Source: Methylibium sp. Root1272
GTDB lineage: Bacteria; Pseudomonadota; Gammaproteobacteria; Burkholderiales; Burkholderiaceae_C
Length of the DNA: 64,000 nucleotides
NCBI RefSeq assembly: GCF_001425905.1
Contig: NZ_LMDY01000018.1
Location: 62,001 to 126,000 of the forward strand
Direction of reading: 5' to 3'
The notes beneath the pieces were generated by a model. It worked only from the letters and a program-made list of their open reading frames with translations. It was not told the DNA's origin and made no database searches. The translations under genes and the position numbers were made by a program. Shown piece after piece: positions 8,289 to 19,352 of this stretch. Position 1 is the stretch's first letter; every line of letters starts with the position of its first letter.

Positions 8289-9269
8289 TCAGTGGACGCC
8301 GGCGCGCGCGGCGGCAGCGCCGGGCTTCGGCAGGCCGCGCGCCACGTCTCGCATCACGCCGCGCAGCCAGCGGCCGGCGGCCGACTGGTGGCTGAGTTCG
8401 TGCCAGAGCTGGTAGTACACCAGCGCCGGGAATGCCACCGGGCAGCGCACGATGCGCAGTCCCGGCACCTGGCCGACGTAGCGGCTGCAGAACAGCCGGC
8501 CGGTCGTCAGCACCAGGCGCGAGCGCGCCACCATCTGCGGCCCCAGGCCGAAGTAGGGGCTGCGCACCACGATGTCGCGCGCCAGGCCCAGCGCGTCGAG
8601 GTGCTCGTCGATCACGCCGCGCGCGCCGGGATGCAGCGGCGTCGGCGCGATGTGCTCGCTGGCCAGGTAGCGCTCGGCGGTCCAGCCACGCGGGCTCTTC
8701 ACCGCCGGGTGGTCCTCGGCGACCAGGCAGACGATCTCGTCGGACAGCAGGCGCCCGAGATGCAGTTCGGCCGGCGGCCGCAGCCAGTTGCCGATCACCA
8801 GGTCGACCTCGCCGCGCGCCAGGCCCTTGCGGTAGTCGAACTCGGCCGACAGCGGCAGCACCTCCACCCGCGTCCCAGGGGCTTCGGCGCGCAGCCGCGT
8901 CACGAGCTCGGGCAGGAACTGCGGATCGAGGTAGTCGCTCGCGGCGACGCGGAAGGTCGTCTCGCTGTGCGCCGGATCGAAGGCCAGCGCCTCGGCGCGC
9001 GAGCCGAACAGCCGCTCGGCGCTGCGCAGCAGCTCGGCGGCCGGCTCCAGCAGCTGCAGCGCCACCGCGGTCGGCGCCATCCCGGTGCCGGAGCGCACCA
9101 ACAACGGGTCGCCGACCAGCGCACGCAGGCGCTTCAGCTGGGCGCTGACGGCCGGCTGGGTGGTGCGCAACCTGAGGGCGGCGCGCGACACGCTGCGTTC
9201 GGTGATCACGGTGTGGAGGACGCGGACGAGATGGAGCTCGATCTTGTCGAAAAGCGTGGGCTGGCTCAT
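8289..9269 (-). CDS. LysR-family transcriptional regulator of purine genes
   Basis: A 326-aa regulator. The N-terminal winged helix-turn-helix ([18 protein letters not shown] then [14 protein letters not shown]) spans residues about 10-65, followed by a periplasmic-binding-type effector domain. It is transcribed away from xdhA across a 127-bp gap and towards guaD, the usual arrangement for a LysR protein controlling a divergent catabolic operon. Inducer is probably a purine intermediate (inference). The ATG at 9269 gives the standard family length; longer frames would run into xdhA. Confidence 0.88.
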   Translation of the reverse strand: MSQPTLFDKIELHLVRVLHTVITERSVSRAALRLRTTQPAVSAQLKRLRALVGDPLLVRSGTGMAPTAVALQLLEPAAELLRSAERLFGSRAEALAFDPAHSETTFRVAASDYLDPQFLPELVTRLRAEAPGTRVEVLPLSAEFDYRKGLARGEVDLVIGNWLRPPAELHLGRLLSDEIVCLVAEDHPAVKSPRGWTAERYLASEHIAPTPLHPGARGVIDEHLDALGLARDIVVRSPYFGLGPQMVARSRLVLTTGRLFCSRYVGQVPGLRIVRCPVAFPALVYYQLWHELSHQSAAGRWLRGVMRDVARGLPKPGAAAARAGVH

Positions 9270-9396
9270 ATCGTCATCTGCATACCGGTTATCGCTGGCA
9301 TCGTATTCGCATGGGACCGGCCTGGAGTACCTTCGGAACGAAGCGCACCGTTCGTTCCGACGCGCCCTGCCCGCCCGCCGCCTCCAACGCCACGCA

Positions 9397-10944
<1,548 letters not shown>

Positions 10945-11010
10945 GTCGGACCGTACCGCTTCCATGAGCACCCTTTTGTTGTCTGATCCTGTCGTTCTTG
11001 GCGGGCGCGT

Positions 11011-11212
11011 GCGGGGTCATGGGCGGGCGAGCGTCATCGCTTAGCGGGGGTACCCGATGCGCGCTGCCACTCACCCGCCCACGACCCCGCCGAACGCGCG
11101 GTTCATTTCGACCATCACACCGATGCCTCCGCGGCGAGGTGGCGGGTGGGGTCGGCGTAGCGCATCGGGTACCCCCGCTAAGCGGAGCCGGCCCCACCCG
11201 CCACCTCGCCGC
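11011..11212. repeat. Interlocked inverted repeats between xdhA and xdhB
   Basis: The 309-bp gap (10945-11253) holds three inverted-repeat pairs whose arms interleave. Pair C is 11011-11031/11070-11090 with two mismatches. Pair A is 11038-11062/11160-11184, 25 bp and perfect. Pair B is 11131-11156/11187-11212, 26 bp with one mismatch. The order is C A C' B A' B', so neighbouring hairpins exclude one another. No gene is visible. The element lies inside what should be one xdh operon. Confidence 0.75.
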
Positions 11213-11253
11213 AGCGCGGCCACAGGAGCCTCGGCCATGAACAGGAGACTCCG

Positions 11254-13629
11254 GTGAACAAGCAGGCCGACGCCTTCCTCGTCGACAGCGACACCCAGCC
11301 CCTCTCGGCGCAGAACGCCCCCGAGGCCGGCCGCGCACGGCCGCACGAGTCGGCTCACCTGCACGTGGCCGGCGCGGCACCCTATATCGACGACCTGCCC
11401 GAACTGGCCGGTACGCTGCACGCGGCACTGGGTCTGTCGCCGGTGGCGCACGGCGTGCTGAAGGCGATCGACGTCGAGCGGCTGAAGGCCCTGCCCGGCG
11501 TGGTGGCGGTGCTGACCGCGGCCGACATCCCCGGCCCCAACGATTGCGGCCCGATCGTGCACGACGAGCCCATCCTCGCCGCCGGCCACGTCCACTACCT
11601 CGGCCAGCCGGTGTTCGCGGTGATCGCGACCGATCGCGAGCTGGCGCGCCGCGCCGCCGCCCAGGCGAAGGCGGTGCTCGAGATCGAACCGTTGCCGCCG
11701 GTGCTGAACGCGCTGGAGGCGCACGCGAAGCGGCAGTACGTGCTGCCCGACATGCACCTGGTGCGCGAGTCGGCGCCTGGCGCGCTGCGCGCCGCGCTCG
11801 CCGCCGCACCGCACCGCATGCAAGGCACGCTCAGCGTCGGCGGCCAGGAGCAGTTCTACCTGGAAGGCCAGATCTCCTATGCCTGCCCGACCGAGAACGC
11901 CGGGCTCAAGGTGCATTGCTCGACCCAGCACCCGAGCGAGATGCAGCACCTGGTCGCGCATGCACTGGGCTGGCGCTCGAACCAGGTGCAGGTGGAGTGC
12001 CGGCGCATGGGCGGCGGCTTCGGCGGCAAGGAGTCGCAGTCGGCGGTGTTCGCCTGCGTCGCCGCGGTGGCTGCAGCCCGGCTACAGCGGCCCGTGAAGC
12101 TGCGCGTGGACCGCGACGACGATTTCCTCGTCACCGGCCGGCGCCACGGCTTCGAGTACGCGTGGGAGGTCGGCTGCGACGAGGCCGGCCGCGTGCTGGC
12201 GGCCGAGGTGACGATGGTCTCGAACGCCGGCTGGAGCGCCGACCTGTCGGGCCCGGTGATGACGCGCGCGCTGTGCCACTTCGACAACGCCTACTGGCTG
12301 CCCGAGGTGGCGATGCACGGCCACAGCGCGCGCACCAACACCCAGAGCAACACCGCGTTCCGCGGCTTCGGCGGGCCGCAGGGCGCGATCGCGATCGAGG
12401 TCATCCTCGACTCGGTGGCGCGCCGGCTCGGCATCGACCCGCTGGCGGTGCGGCGCGCCAACTTCTACGGCACGACCTCGAACAACGTCACGCCCTACGG
12501 CCAGCAGGTCGACGACAACGTGATCGCGCCACTGGTCGACACGCTAGCCGAGAGCAGCGACTACGCAGCACGGCGCGCCGCCATCGCCGCCTACAACGCC
12601 ACCAGCCCGGTGCTGAAGAAGGGCCTGGCGCTGACGCCGGTGAAGTTCGGCATCTCGTTCAATGTGGCGCATTTCAACCAGGCCGGCGCGCTGGTGCACA
12701 TCTACACCGACGGCTCGGTGCTGGTGAACCACGGCGGCACCGAGATGGGCCAGGGCCTGAACACCAAGGTGGCGCAGGTGGTGGCGCACGAGCTCGGCAT
12801 CGCCTTCGAGCGCGTGCGCGTGACCGCCACCGACACCCACAAGGTCGCCAACACCTCGGCCACCGCGGCGTCGACCGGCAGCGACCTGAACGGCAAGGCC
12901 GCGCAGGACGCGGCGCGGCAGTTGCGCGAGCGCCTCGCCGCGCTGGCCGCCGCGACGCACGGCGGCACGCCGGAGGCGGTGCGCTTCGCCGACGACCACG
13001 TGCTGGTCAACGGGCACAGCCTGCCGTTCGACCACCTGGTGGCGCAGGCCTACGCCGCGCGCGTGCAGTTGTGGAGCGACGGCTTCTACGCCACGCCGGG
13101 CCTGCACTGGGACCGCGAGACGCTGCAGGGTCGGCCGTTCTACTACTTCGCCTACGGCGCTGCGGTCGCCGAGGTGGTGATCGACACGCTGAGCGGCGAG
13201 TTCCGCCTGCTGCGCGCCGACCTGCTGCACGACGTGGGCCGCTCGCTGAACCCGGCGGTCGACATCGGCCAGGTCGAGGGTGCGTTCATCCAGGGCATGG
13301 GCTGGTTGACGATGGAAGAGCTGGTCTGGCACCCGAAGACCGGGCTGCTGATGACGCATGCCCCCAGCACCTACAAGATCCCGACCGCGAACGACTGCCC
13401 GCCGGTGTTCCGCACCGCGCTGTTCGAGAACAACGACAACGTGGAGGACAGCATCCACCGCAGCAAGGCCGTCGGCGAGCCGCCGCTGCTGCTGCCGTTC
13501 TCGGTGTTCCTGGCGATCCGCGACGCGGTCTCGGCGGTCGGCGGCCACCGCGTCGACCCGCCGCTGCGCGCGCCGGCCACGCCCGAGGCAGTGCTCGACG
13601 CGATCGACGCGCTGCGCGCAACGCGATGA
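11254..13629 (+). CDS. xdhB: Xanthine dehydrogenase large (molybdopterin) subunit
   Basis: A 791-aa catalytic subunit that binds the molybdopterin cofactor and hydroxylates hypoxanthine/xanthine to urate. The GTG start at 11254 follows an AGGAG ribosome site by about 7 nt; family length supports it. Visible motifs include RMGGGFGGKES, AFRGFGGPQ, GTEMGQGLNTK and KAVGEPP, whose Glu742 matches the catalytic base of xanthine oxidases. It is separated from xdhA by an unusual repeat-filled 309-bp gap, and followed by xdhC after 7 nt. Confidence 0.95.
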   Translation: MNKQADAFLVDSDTQPLSAQNAPEAGRARPHESAHLHVAGAAPYIDDLPELAGTLHAALGLSPVAHGVLKAIDVERLKALPGVVAVLTAADIPGPNDCGPIVHDEPILAAGHVHYLGQPVFAVIATDRELARRAAAQAKAVLEIEPLPPVLNALEAHAKRQYVLPDMHLVRESAPGALRAALAAAPHRMQGTLSVGGQEQFYLEGQISYACPTENAGLKVHCSTQHPSEMQHLVAHALGWRSNQVQVECRRMGGGFGGKESQSAVFACVAAVAAARLQRPVKLRVDRDDDFLVTGRRHGFEYAWEVGCDEAGRVLAAEVTMVSNAGWSADLSGPVMTRALCHFDNAYWLPEVAMHGHSARTNTQSNTAFRGFGGPQGAIAIEVILDSVARRLGIDPLAVRRANFYGTTSNNVTPYGQQVDDNVIAPLVDTLAESSDYAARRAAIAAYNATSPVLKKGLALTPVKFGISFNVAHFNQAGALVHIYTDGSVLVNHGGTEMGQGLNTKVAQVVAHELGIAFERVRVTATDTHKVANTSATAASTGSDLNGKAAQDAARQLRERLAALAAATHGGTPEAVRFADDHVLVNGHSLPFDHLVAQAYAARVQLWSDGFYATPGLHWDRETLQGRPFYYFAYGAAVAEVVIDTLSGEFRLLRADLLHDVGRSLNPAVDIGQVEGAFIQGMGWLTMEELVWHPKTGLLMTHAPSTYKIPTANDCPPVFRTALFENNDNVEDSIHRSKAVGEPPLLLPFSVFLAIRDAVSAVGGHRVDPPLRAPATPEAVLDAIDALRATR

Positions 13630-13636
13630 GCCGCCG

Positions 13637-14464
13637 ATGATCCTGCGCGCCCACGCCCTGCGCTGGCTCGATGACGCCCGCCCGGCGATCGTCGTCGAGG
13701 TGGCCGGCGCGCGCGGCTCGGTGCCTCGCGAGGCCGGCACCCGCATGCTGGTGGCCGCCGACGCGGTGTGCGGCACGATCGGCGGCGGCCACCTCGAGTG
13801 GCAGGCCATCGCACAGGCCCGCGCACGGCTGGCGCGCCGCACGACCCGCAGCGACGAAGCGCCGCAGGAGCAGACGCTGGCGCTCGGCCCTTCGCTCGGC
13901 CAGTGCTGCGGCGGCGAGGTCACGCTGCGCTATGCACCGCTCGACGCGGCAGCGCTGGCCGCCTGGCCCGAAGCACCGCCGCGCTTTCACCTTCAGCTCT
14001 ACGGTGCCGGCCACGTGGGCCGCGCGATCGTGGCCTTGCTGGCCACGATCGACTGCCGCGTGCAGTGGATCGACGAGCGCGAAGCGGAGTTCGACGCCTT
14101 CGTCTCGCAGGCGCCGCTGCCGCCGCACGTGCAGGCCTTGTGCGTCGACGCGGTCGAGGCCGAGGTGGCCCATGCGCCGCCTGGCGCCTGCTACCTGGTT
14201 CTGACCCACGAGCACGACCTTGACCTGCGCATCACCGAGGCCATCCTGCGGCGCGGCGACTTCGCCTACTGCGGCCTGATCGGCTCCCGCACCAAGCGCG
14301 CGCGCTTCGTGAATCGCCTGGAGGAGCGCGGTGTGCCCGAAGCCGCGATCGCACGCCTGATCTGCCCCATCGGCGTGCCCGGCATCACCGGCAAGGAGCC
14401 CGCGGTGCTGGCAATCGCAGCGGTGGCGCAGTTGCTGCAAGCCACGGGATCTGCTGTTGGCTGA
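13637..14464 (+). CDS. xdhC: Xanthine dehydrogenase accessory protein XdhC
   Basis: A 275-aa protein of the XdhC/CoxI family, which handles sulfuration and insertion of the molybdenum cofactor into XdhB. The N-terminal part has EVAGARGSVPREAGTRMLV and IGGGHLEWQA with the Cys pair LGQCCGGE; the C-terminal half is a Rossmann-like domain beginning LYGAGHVGRAI and containing YCGLIGSRTKRARF. It completes the xdhABC operon and faces dctA convergently. Confidence 0.93.
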   Translation: MILRAHALRWLDDARPAIVVEVAGARGSVPREAGTRMLVAADAVCGTIGGGHLEWQAIAQARARLARRTTRSDEAPQEQTLALGPSLGQCCGGEVTLRYAPLDAAALAAWPEAPPRFHLQLYGAGHVGRAIVALLATIDCRVQWIDEREAEFDAFVSQAPLPPHVQALCVDAVEAEVAHAPPGACYLVLTHEHDLDLRITEAILRRGDFAYCGLIGSRTKRARFVNRLEERGVPEAAIARLICPIGVPGITGKEPAVLAIAAVAQLLQATGSAVG

Positions 14465-14469
14465 GCGCT

Positions 14470-14717
14470 GCTGACCGGGGCGTCGGGTGAACGACTCCGT
14501 TCGTGTCCCCCGGCGCCGGCCTCACGGCCGTCCCCTCCTCCTCTACCTCACTCCGCCATTCACCCGACGCCCCGGTCAGCACGCACCACCGTTGCGTGGG
14601 TGGGTCTTCAAACCCCCGCAGTCCACGGTGTATCGAAGCGCCGTGACGGGCCGCTGTGTGGAGTGAGGTAGAGGAGGAGGGGGCGGCCGGTCAGGCCGAC
14701 GCCGGGGGACACGAACG
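14470..14717. repeat. Interlocked inverted repeats between xdhC and dctA
   Basis: The 314-bp gap (14465-14778) between convergent genes holds a perfect 22-bp inverted repeat (14470-14491/14559-14580). It is interleaved with a 57-58 bp inverted repeat (14498-14554/14660-14717, roughly 90 percent complementary). The arms come in the order D E D' E'. The long arm contains a purine-rich block at 14660-14684. No coding sequence is visible; a bidirectional termination role is possible. Confidence 0.75.
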
Positions 14718-14778
14718 CAACACAGCGGACCGGCGCGGCGCCCGCGCCGAAACTGGACTGCCTGCGCCAATGACCTAC

Positions 14779-16092
14779 TCAAGACGCAGGAACCACCCCG
14801 CCCGGCGCGCCCCCTACTTCCTGCGCCGGCACCGGCTCCCCGTCCAGCACCTTGTGCGCGCGCTCGCGGTCGATGTCGCCTTCCCAGGCCGCCACCGCCA
14901 CGGTCGCCACGCAGTTACCGATCAGGTTGCCGAGCGCACGCGCAATGCCCATGAACCAGTCGACGGACAGCACCAAAACCAGGCCGATGGCGGGAATCGC
15001 GGGGATGGCCTGCAGCGTGGCCGCCAGCACCACGATGGCCGAGCCGGGCACGCCGTGCGCGCCCTTGCTGGTGACCAGCGAGATCGCCAGGATGGTCAGC
15101 AGGTCGGTCATCGTGATCGGCGTGTTGGTGGCCTGCGCGATGAACACCGCGGCGAGCGTGATGTAGATCGAGAACGCGTCCAGGTTGAACGAGTAGCCGG
15201 TCGGGATCACCAGGCCGACCGTCGAGTCGCGGATGCCCATGTGGCGCAGCTTGGCCATGATCTGCGGCAACACGCTGTCGGAAGAGGTGGTGGCGAACAC
15301 CACTGCCAGTTCCTCGCGCAGGTAGCGCAGCAGCTTCCAGAGGCTGAAGCCCGACCAGCGCATGATGCCGCCCAGCACCACCGCCACGAACACGAACACC
15401 GCCGCATAGAACAGCAGCACCAGCAGGCCCAGCTGCTTCAGCGAGCCGACGCCGTACTTGCCGACCGTGAAGGCGATCGCACCCAGCACGCCCAGCGGTG
15501 CCAGCTTGATGATCAGGCCCATGATCTTGAACAGCACCAGCGACAGTTCGTCGATCAGCCCGGTCACCGCGCGGCCCTTCTCGCCCACCATCGCCAGCGC
15601 GCAGCCGAACAGCACCGCGAACAGCAGCACCTGCAGCACGTCGCCGGTGGCGAAGGCGGCCACCACGGTGGTCGGGATCAGCTTCAGCAGGAACTCGACG
15701 GTGCCGCCGCCGGTGAGCTTGCTGGCGTTGTCGGCATAGGCGCTCATGGCCTTGGCGTCGAGCGTGGTCGGGTCGACGTTCATGCCGACGCCCGGCTGGA
15801 ACAGGTAGGCGAGCGCCAGGCCCAGCGCCAGCGCGATCGCGGTGACCACCTCGAAGTACACCAGCGCCTTCACGCCCACGCGTCCGACCCGCTTCAGGTC
15901 GCCCGCGCCGGCGATGCCATGCACCACGACGCAGAACACCAGCACCGGAATGATCATCTTGATGAGCTTGATGAAGGCATCGCCCAGCGGCTTGAGCTTG
16001 ACCGCCGTCTCGGGCCACAGCAGACCCAGCAACACGCCCAGCGCGAGGGCCAGCACCACCTGGCCGAACAGGGAACGCAAGAACTTGGGCAT
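14779..16092 (-). CDS. dctA: C4-dicarboxylate:cation symporter, DctA-type
   Basis: A 437-aa inner-membrane symporter of the DAACS family with about eight helices. Visible hallmarks are the N-terminal SLFGQVVLALALGVLLG helix, IKLIKMIIPVLVFCVVVHGI, the serine-rich FATTSSDSVLP loop and IPTGYSFNLDAFSIY. DctA carries succinate, fumarate and malate; here it is divergent from the malonate decarboxylase operon (247 bp between starts), so malonate or a related diacid is a plausible substrate. Classical malonate permeases (MdcF, MadLM) are absent from the window. Confidence 0.9.
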   Translation of the reverse strand: MPKFLRSLFGQVVLALALGVLLGLLWPETAVKLKPLGDAFIKLIKMIIPVLVFCVVVHGIAGAGDLKRVGRVGVKALVYFEVVTAIALALGLALAYLFQPGVGMNVDPTTLDAKAMSAYADNASKLTGGGTVEFLLKLIPTTVVAAFATGDVLQVLLFAVLFGCALAMVGEKGRAVTGLIDELSLVLFKIMGLIIKLAPLGVLGAIAFTVGKYGVGSLKQLGLLVLLFYAAVFVFVAVVLGGIMRWSGFSLWKLLRYLREELAVVFATTSSDSVLPQIMAKLRHMGIRDSTVGLVIPTGYSFNLDAFSIYITLAAVFIAQATNTPITMTDLLTILAISLVTSKGAHGVPGSAIVVLAATLQAIPAIPAIGLVLVLSVDWFMGIARALGNLIGNCVATVAVAAWEGDIDRERAHKVLDGEPVPAQEVGGAPGGVVPAS

Positions 16093-16220
16093 GGCAGGCT
16101 CCCGGGTAGCGAGCGGTGGGACCGCGAAGTGGCGCGCACTTCATGCAAGCTCGATGCCTGCAAGGCGGCGGGCCGCCGCCGAGCGGGCTGTCGCACCACG
16201 CGGGCTTTCCCTTATGCAAC

Positions 16221-16241
16221 TACTACATCACTAACATATCA
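16221..16241 (+). promoter_or_regulatory. GntR operator-like site upstream of the malonate operon
   Basis: The spacer TCACTAA (16228-16234) and right arm CATATCA (16235-16241) match the near-perfect palindrome found at 26304-26328; the left arm (16221-16227) is degenerate. It lies 98 nt upstream of the Bug receptor start in the gap shared with dctA. A third related site is at 23607. The likely binder is the GntR protein encoded at 24617. Confidence 0.5.
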
Positions 16242-16338
16242 TTGGTGTGCAAGAAGCAGAAAATGCCCTGCAAGACCGCCCGGTCCCGACGCGAGATCCG
16301 CGCTGGCCCGCCGCTCGACCCCCTCCGAGGAGACCCGA

Positions 16339-17325
16339 ATGAAATTCAATCGACGTGAAGTGCTGGCCTACCTGGGCACCGGCGCGGCCGCCCTGGCGGC
16401 GCCGATGGCGGCGCGGGCCCAGAGCTGGCCGTCCAAGCCCATCAAGCTGGTGATCGGCTACAGCACCGGCGGCTCGACCGACGCCACCGCCCGCCTGGTG
16501 GGCCGCCAGCTCGAGCAGCGGCTCGGCCAGCCGATGGTGTTCGAGTACAAGCCGGGCGCCGGCGCCTCGATGGGGGCCGAGTTCGTGGCCAAGTCGGTGG
16601 CCGACGGCTACACGATCGGCCTGACCGACACCGGCCCGATGGCCGTGGTGCCGCACCTGCGCAAGCTGGCCTACGACCCGTTGAAGGACTTCACGCCGCT
16701 GTCCTACGTGTGCGCGACCGGCCTCGCGGTGCTGGTGCACCCCAGCGTGCCGGCCAACAACATCAAGGAACTGATCGCGCTGGCGAAGGCCGATCCCGAG
16801 AAGTACAACTACGCCAGCTCGGGCGTCGGTTCGGTGCACCACCTGGCCGGCGAGCTGTTCAAGTCGCAGGCCGGGGTGAAGATGGCGCACGTGCCCTACC
16901 GCGGCGCCGGCCCGGCGCTGACCGACCTGGTCGGCGGCCAGATCCCGGTGATGTTCGCCACCATCGGCCCGTCGCTGCAGATGATCGCGGCCGGCAAGGT
17001 CAAGGCGCTGGGCGTCACCTCGGCGAAGCGCTCGAAGGCGCTGCCCGATGTGCCCACTGTGGCCGAACAGGGCCTCGCCGGCTACGAGGCGGTGCTGTGG
17101 TTCTCGATGGTCGGCCCGGCCAACCTGCCCGCGCCGATCTCCGCGCGGCTGCAGAAGGAACTGCAGGCGTCGCTGGTCGACCCCGAACTGATCCGCGAAC
17201 TGGAAAAGCTGGGCAACGACGACATCGGCCCCCGCACGCCGCAGGAGGTGTCCGCGCTGGTGAAATCGGAGATGGAGAAGTGGGGCCGTGTGATCAAGGA
17301 TGCCCACATCACCGTCGACAGCTGA
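16339..17325 (+). CDS. Bug/TctC-family tripartite-tricarboxylate-type periplasmic receptor
   Basis: A 328-aa periplasmic protein with a cleavable signal (MKFNRREVLAYLGTGAAAL, AxA site near residue 28; the RR pair also allows Tat export). The mature part has the Bug signature WPSKPIKLVIGYSTGGSTD and later VPYRGAGPALTDLVGGQI. Bug proteins bind carboxylates and work either with TctAB permeases or as sensors. No TctA/TctB genes are in the window. As first gene before mdcA (55-nt gap) it probably binds malonate (inference). Confidence 0.88.
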   Translation: MKFNRREVLAYLGTGAAALAAPMAARAQSWPSKPIKLVIGYSTGGSTDATARLVGRQLEQRLGQPMVFEYKPGAGASMGAEFVAKSVADGYTIGLTDTGPMAVVPHLRKLAYDPLKDFTPLSYVCATGLAVLVHPSVPANNIKELIALAKADPEKYNYASSGVGSVHHLAGELFKSQAGVKMAHVPYRGAGPALTDLVGGQIPVMFATIGPSLQMIAAGKVKALGVTSAKRSKALPDVPTVAEQGLAGYEAVLWFSMVGPANLPAPISARLQKELQASLVDPELIRELEKLGNDDIGPRTPQEVSALVKSEMEKWGRVIKDAHITVDS

Positions 17326-17380
17326 AGCCGGCTACGCTGGCGCCGTGGAGAGGGACGGATCGCGCGAAGGACGACGCTGA

Positions 17381-19027
17381 ATGACGAAGAGCTGGAACCG
17401 CGGCGCCGAGCAGAAGCAGCAGCGCCTGGCCGCGGCCCGGGCGCAGGGGCTGGACAAGCTGGTGCCGGCCGATCGGGCGATCGACTTGCTGGAAGCGGTG
17501 CTGACGCCGGGCGACCGCCTGTGCGTCGAGGGCAACAACCAGAAGCACGCCGACTTCCTGTCGGCCTGCCTCGCCAAGGTGGACCCGGCGCGCGTGAACG
17601 GGCTGCACATCGTGCAGTCCAATCTCGCGCTGCCGCAGCACCTCGACGTGTTCGAGCGCGGCATCGCCGCCCGGCTGGATTTCTGCTACTCCGGTGAACA
17701 GGGCGTGCGCATGGCGCGGCTCATCAAGGAGGGCCGCATCGAGGTCGGCGCGATCCACACCTACCTCGAGCTCTACAGCCGCTACTTCGTCGACCTGACG
17801 CCGCAGGTGGCCTTCGTCGCCGCGCAGAGCGCCGACGCCCAGGGCAACCTCTACACCGGGCCGAACACCGAGGACACCCCGGCAGTGGTGGAAGGCACCG
17901 CGTTCAAGAACGGCATCGTGATCGCCCAGGTCAACGAGATCGTCGAGCGCGTGCCGCGCGTCGACGTGCCGGCCGACTGGGTGAGCTTCGTGGTGCCCTC
18001 GCCGAAGCCGCACTACATCGAGCCGATCTTCACGCGCGACCCGGCGCAGATCAGCGAGATCCAGGTGCTGATGGCGATGATGGTGATCAAGGGCCTGTAC
18101 GCGCCCTACCAGATCAACCGGCTCAACCACGGCATCGGCTTCGACACCGCGGCGATCGAGCTGATCCTGCCGACCTATGCCGCGTCGCTGGGGCTGAAGG
18201 ACAAGATCTGCAGCTACATGACGGTCAACCCCTGCCCGACGCTGATCCCGGCGATCGAGGCCGGCTTCGTCAAGGGCATCCACTGCGCCGGCTCCGAGCT
18301 CGGCATGGAGCGCTACATCGAGCAGCGCTCCGACGTGTTCTTCAACGGCCCCGATGGCACGATGCGTTCGAACCGCGTGTTCTGCCAGCTCGCAGGCCAC
18401 TACGTCGACCTGTTCATCGGCTCGACGCTGCAGATCGACCTGGAAGGCAATTCGTCGACCGCCACGCTCAACCGCATCGCCGGCTTCGGCGGCGCGCCCA
18501 ACTTCGGCTCCGAGTCGCGCGGGCGGCGCCACGCCAGCCCCGGCTGGCTGAAGGCCGGCGAGGAAAGCGCGGCCTCGCGCATGTCGTCCATGCCGCGCGG
18601 CCGCAAGCTGGTGGTGCAGCTGGTCGAGACCTTCCGCGAGAAGATGCAGCCGACCTTCGTCGACCGGCTCGACGCCTGGCAGCTGCAGCAGGACTTCGAC
18701 CTCGATCTGCCGCCGGTGATGATCTACGGCGACGACGTGACCCACATCGTCACCGAGGAAGGCATCGCCCACCTGCACCGCTGCAACACGCTGGCCGAAC
18801 GCGAGCAGGCGATCCGCGGCGTGGCCGGCTACACGCCGGTGGGGCTGGCGCGCGACCCGCTCGCGGTCGAGGCGCTGCGCCGCCAGGGCATCATCCAGCG
18901 GCCCGAGGACCTGGACATCGACCCGCGCCTGGCCACGCGCGACCTGCTGGCCGCGAAGTCGATCAAGGACCTGGTGCGCTGGTCCGGCGGGCTCTACGAC
19001 CCGCCCAACCGCTTCCGCAACTGGTGA
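17381..19027 (+). CDS. mdcA: Malonate decarboxylase alpha subunit (acetyl-S-ACP:malonate ACP transferase)
   Basis: A 548-aa cytoplasmic subunit that swaps the ACP-bound acetyl group for malonate. It has the CoA-transferase-like fold; the start RNWNRGAEQKQQR-type region and segments such as GAIHTYLELYSRYFVDLTPQ and MIYGDDVTHIVTEEGIAHL are typical of MdcA. Length matches the family (about 550 aa). It heads the enzyme genes in the order A C D E G B H and follows the Bug receptor closely. Confidence 0.95.
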   Translation: MTKSWNRGAEQKQQRLAAARAQGLDKLVPADRAIDLLEAVLTPGDRLCVEGNNQKHADFLSACLAKVDPARVNGLHIVQSNLALPQHLDVFERGIAARLDFCYSGEQGVRMARLIKEGRIEVGAIHTYLELYSRYFVDLTPQVAFVAAQSADAQGNLYTGPNTEDTPAVVEGTAFKNGIVIAQVNEIVERVPRVDVPADWVSFVVPSPKPHYIEPIFTRDPAQISEIQVLMAMMVIKGLYAPYQINRLNHGIGFDTAAIELILPTYAASLGLKDKICSYMTVNPCPTLIPAIEAGFVKGIHCAGSELGMERYIEQRSDVFFNGPDGTMRSNRVFCQLAGHYVDLFIGSTLQIDLEGNSSTATLNRIAGFGGAPNFGSESRGRRHASPGWLKAGEESAASRMSSMPRGRKLVVQLVETFREKMQPTFVDRLDAWQLQQDFDLDLPPVMIYGDDVTHIVTEEGIAHLHRCNTLAEREQAIRGVAGYTPVGLARDPLAVEALRRQGIIQRPEDLDIDPRLATRDLLAAKSIKDLVRWSGGLYDPPNRFRNW

Positions 19028-19043
19028 ACGAGCGAGCCGCGCG

Positions 19044-19352
19044 ATGGAACATCTGGAATACGAGTTCGGCCCCTTCGAGCCGCTGCCGGCCGGGCAGGCG
19101 CCCGCGCTGGCCGGCGTGGTGAGCTCCGGCAACATGGAGGCGCTGCTCGAACCGAAGGCGCTCGACGGCCGCCTGCGCTTCGTGATCGACACCTCGATCG
19201 AGGGCTACACCGACACCTGGCAGGCCGTGGCCGCGAACTTCGCCGCGCGCCACCGCATCGGCAACCTGCTGGTCACCGTGAACGATGCCGGCGCGACGCC
19301 GTCGGTGGTCGCCTTGCGCCTGGCGCAGGCGATGGAGGAGTTGCGCGGATGA
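19044..19352 (+). CDS. mdcC: Malonate decarboxylase acyl carrier protein (delta subunit)
   Basis: A 102-aa carrier that bears the 2'-(5''-phosphoribosyl)-3'-dephospho-CoA prosthetic group. The attachment serine lies in VVSSGNMEALLEP, most likely Ser28 by comparison with GSGDME of Klebsiella MdcC. The stop overlaps the start of mdcD as ATGA (19349-19352), so carrier and decarboxylase subunits are translationally coupled. Confidence 0.95.
   Translation: MEHLEYEFGPFEPLPAGQAPALAGVVSSGNMEALLEPKALDGRLRFVIDTSIEGYTDTWQAVAANFAARHRIGNLLVTVNDAGATPSVVALRLAQAMEELRG

Noticed and set aside
9270-9396. Specific LysR box in the LysR-xdhA gap
   Set aside because: An ATACCGGTTAT near-palindrome is present at about 9282-9292, but it is short and unsupported by a second copy, so it was not listed as a site.
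16093-16338. Riboswitch or RNA leader upstream of the Bug-mdc operon
   Set aside because: Apart from the operator-like site no conserved helices or known aptamer core could be recognised.
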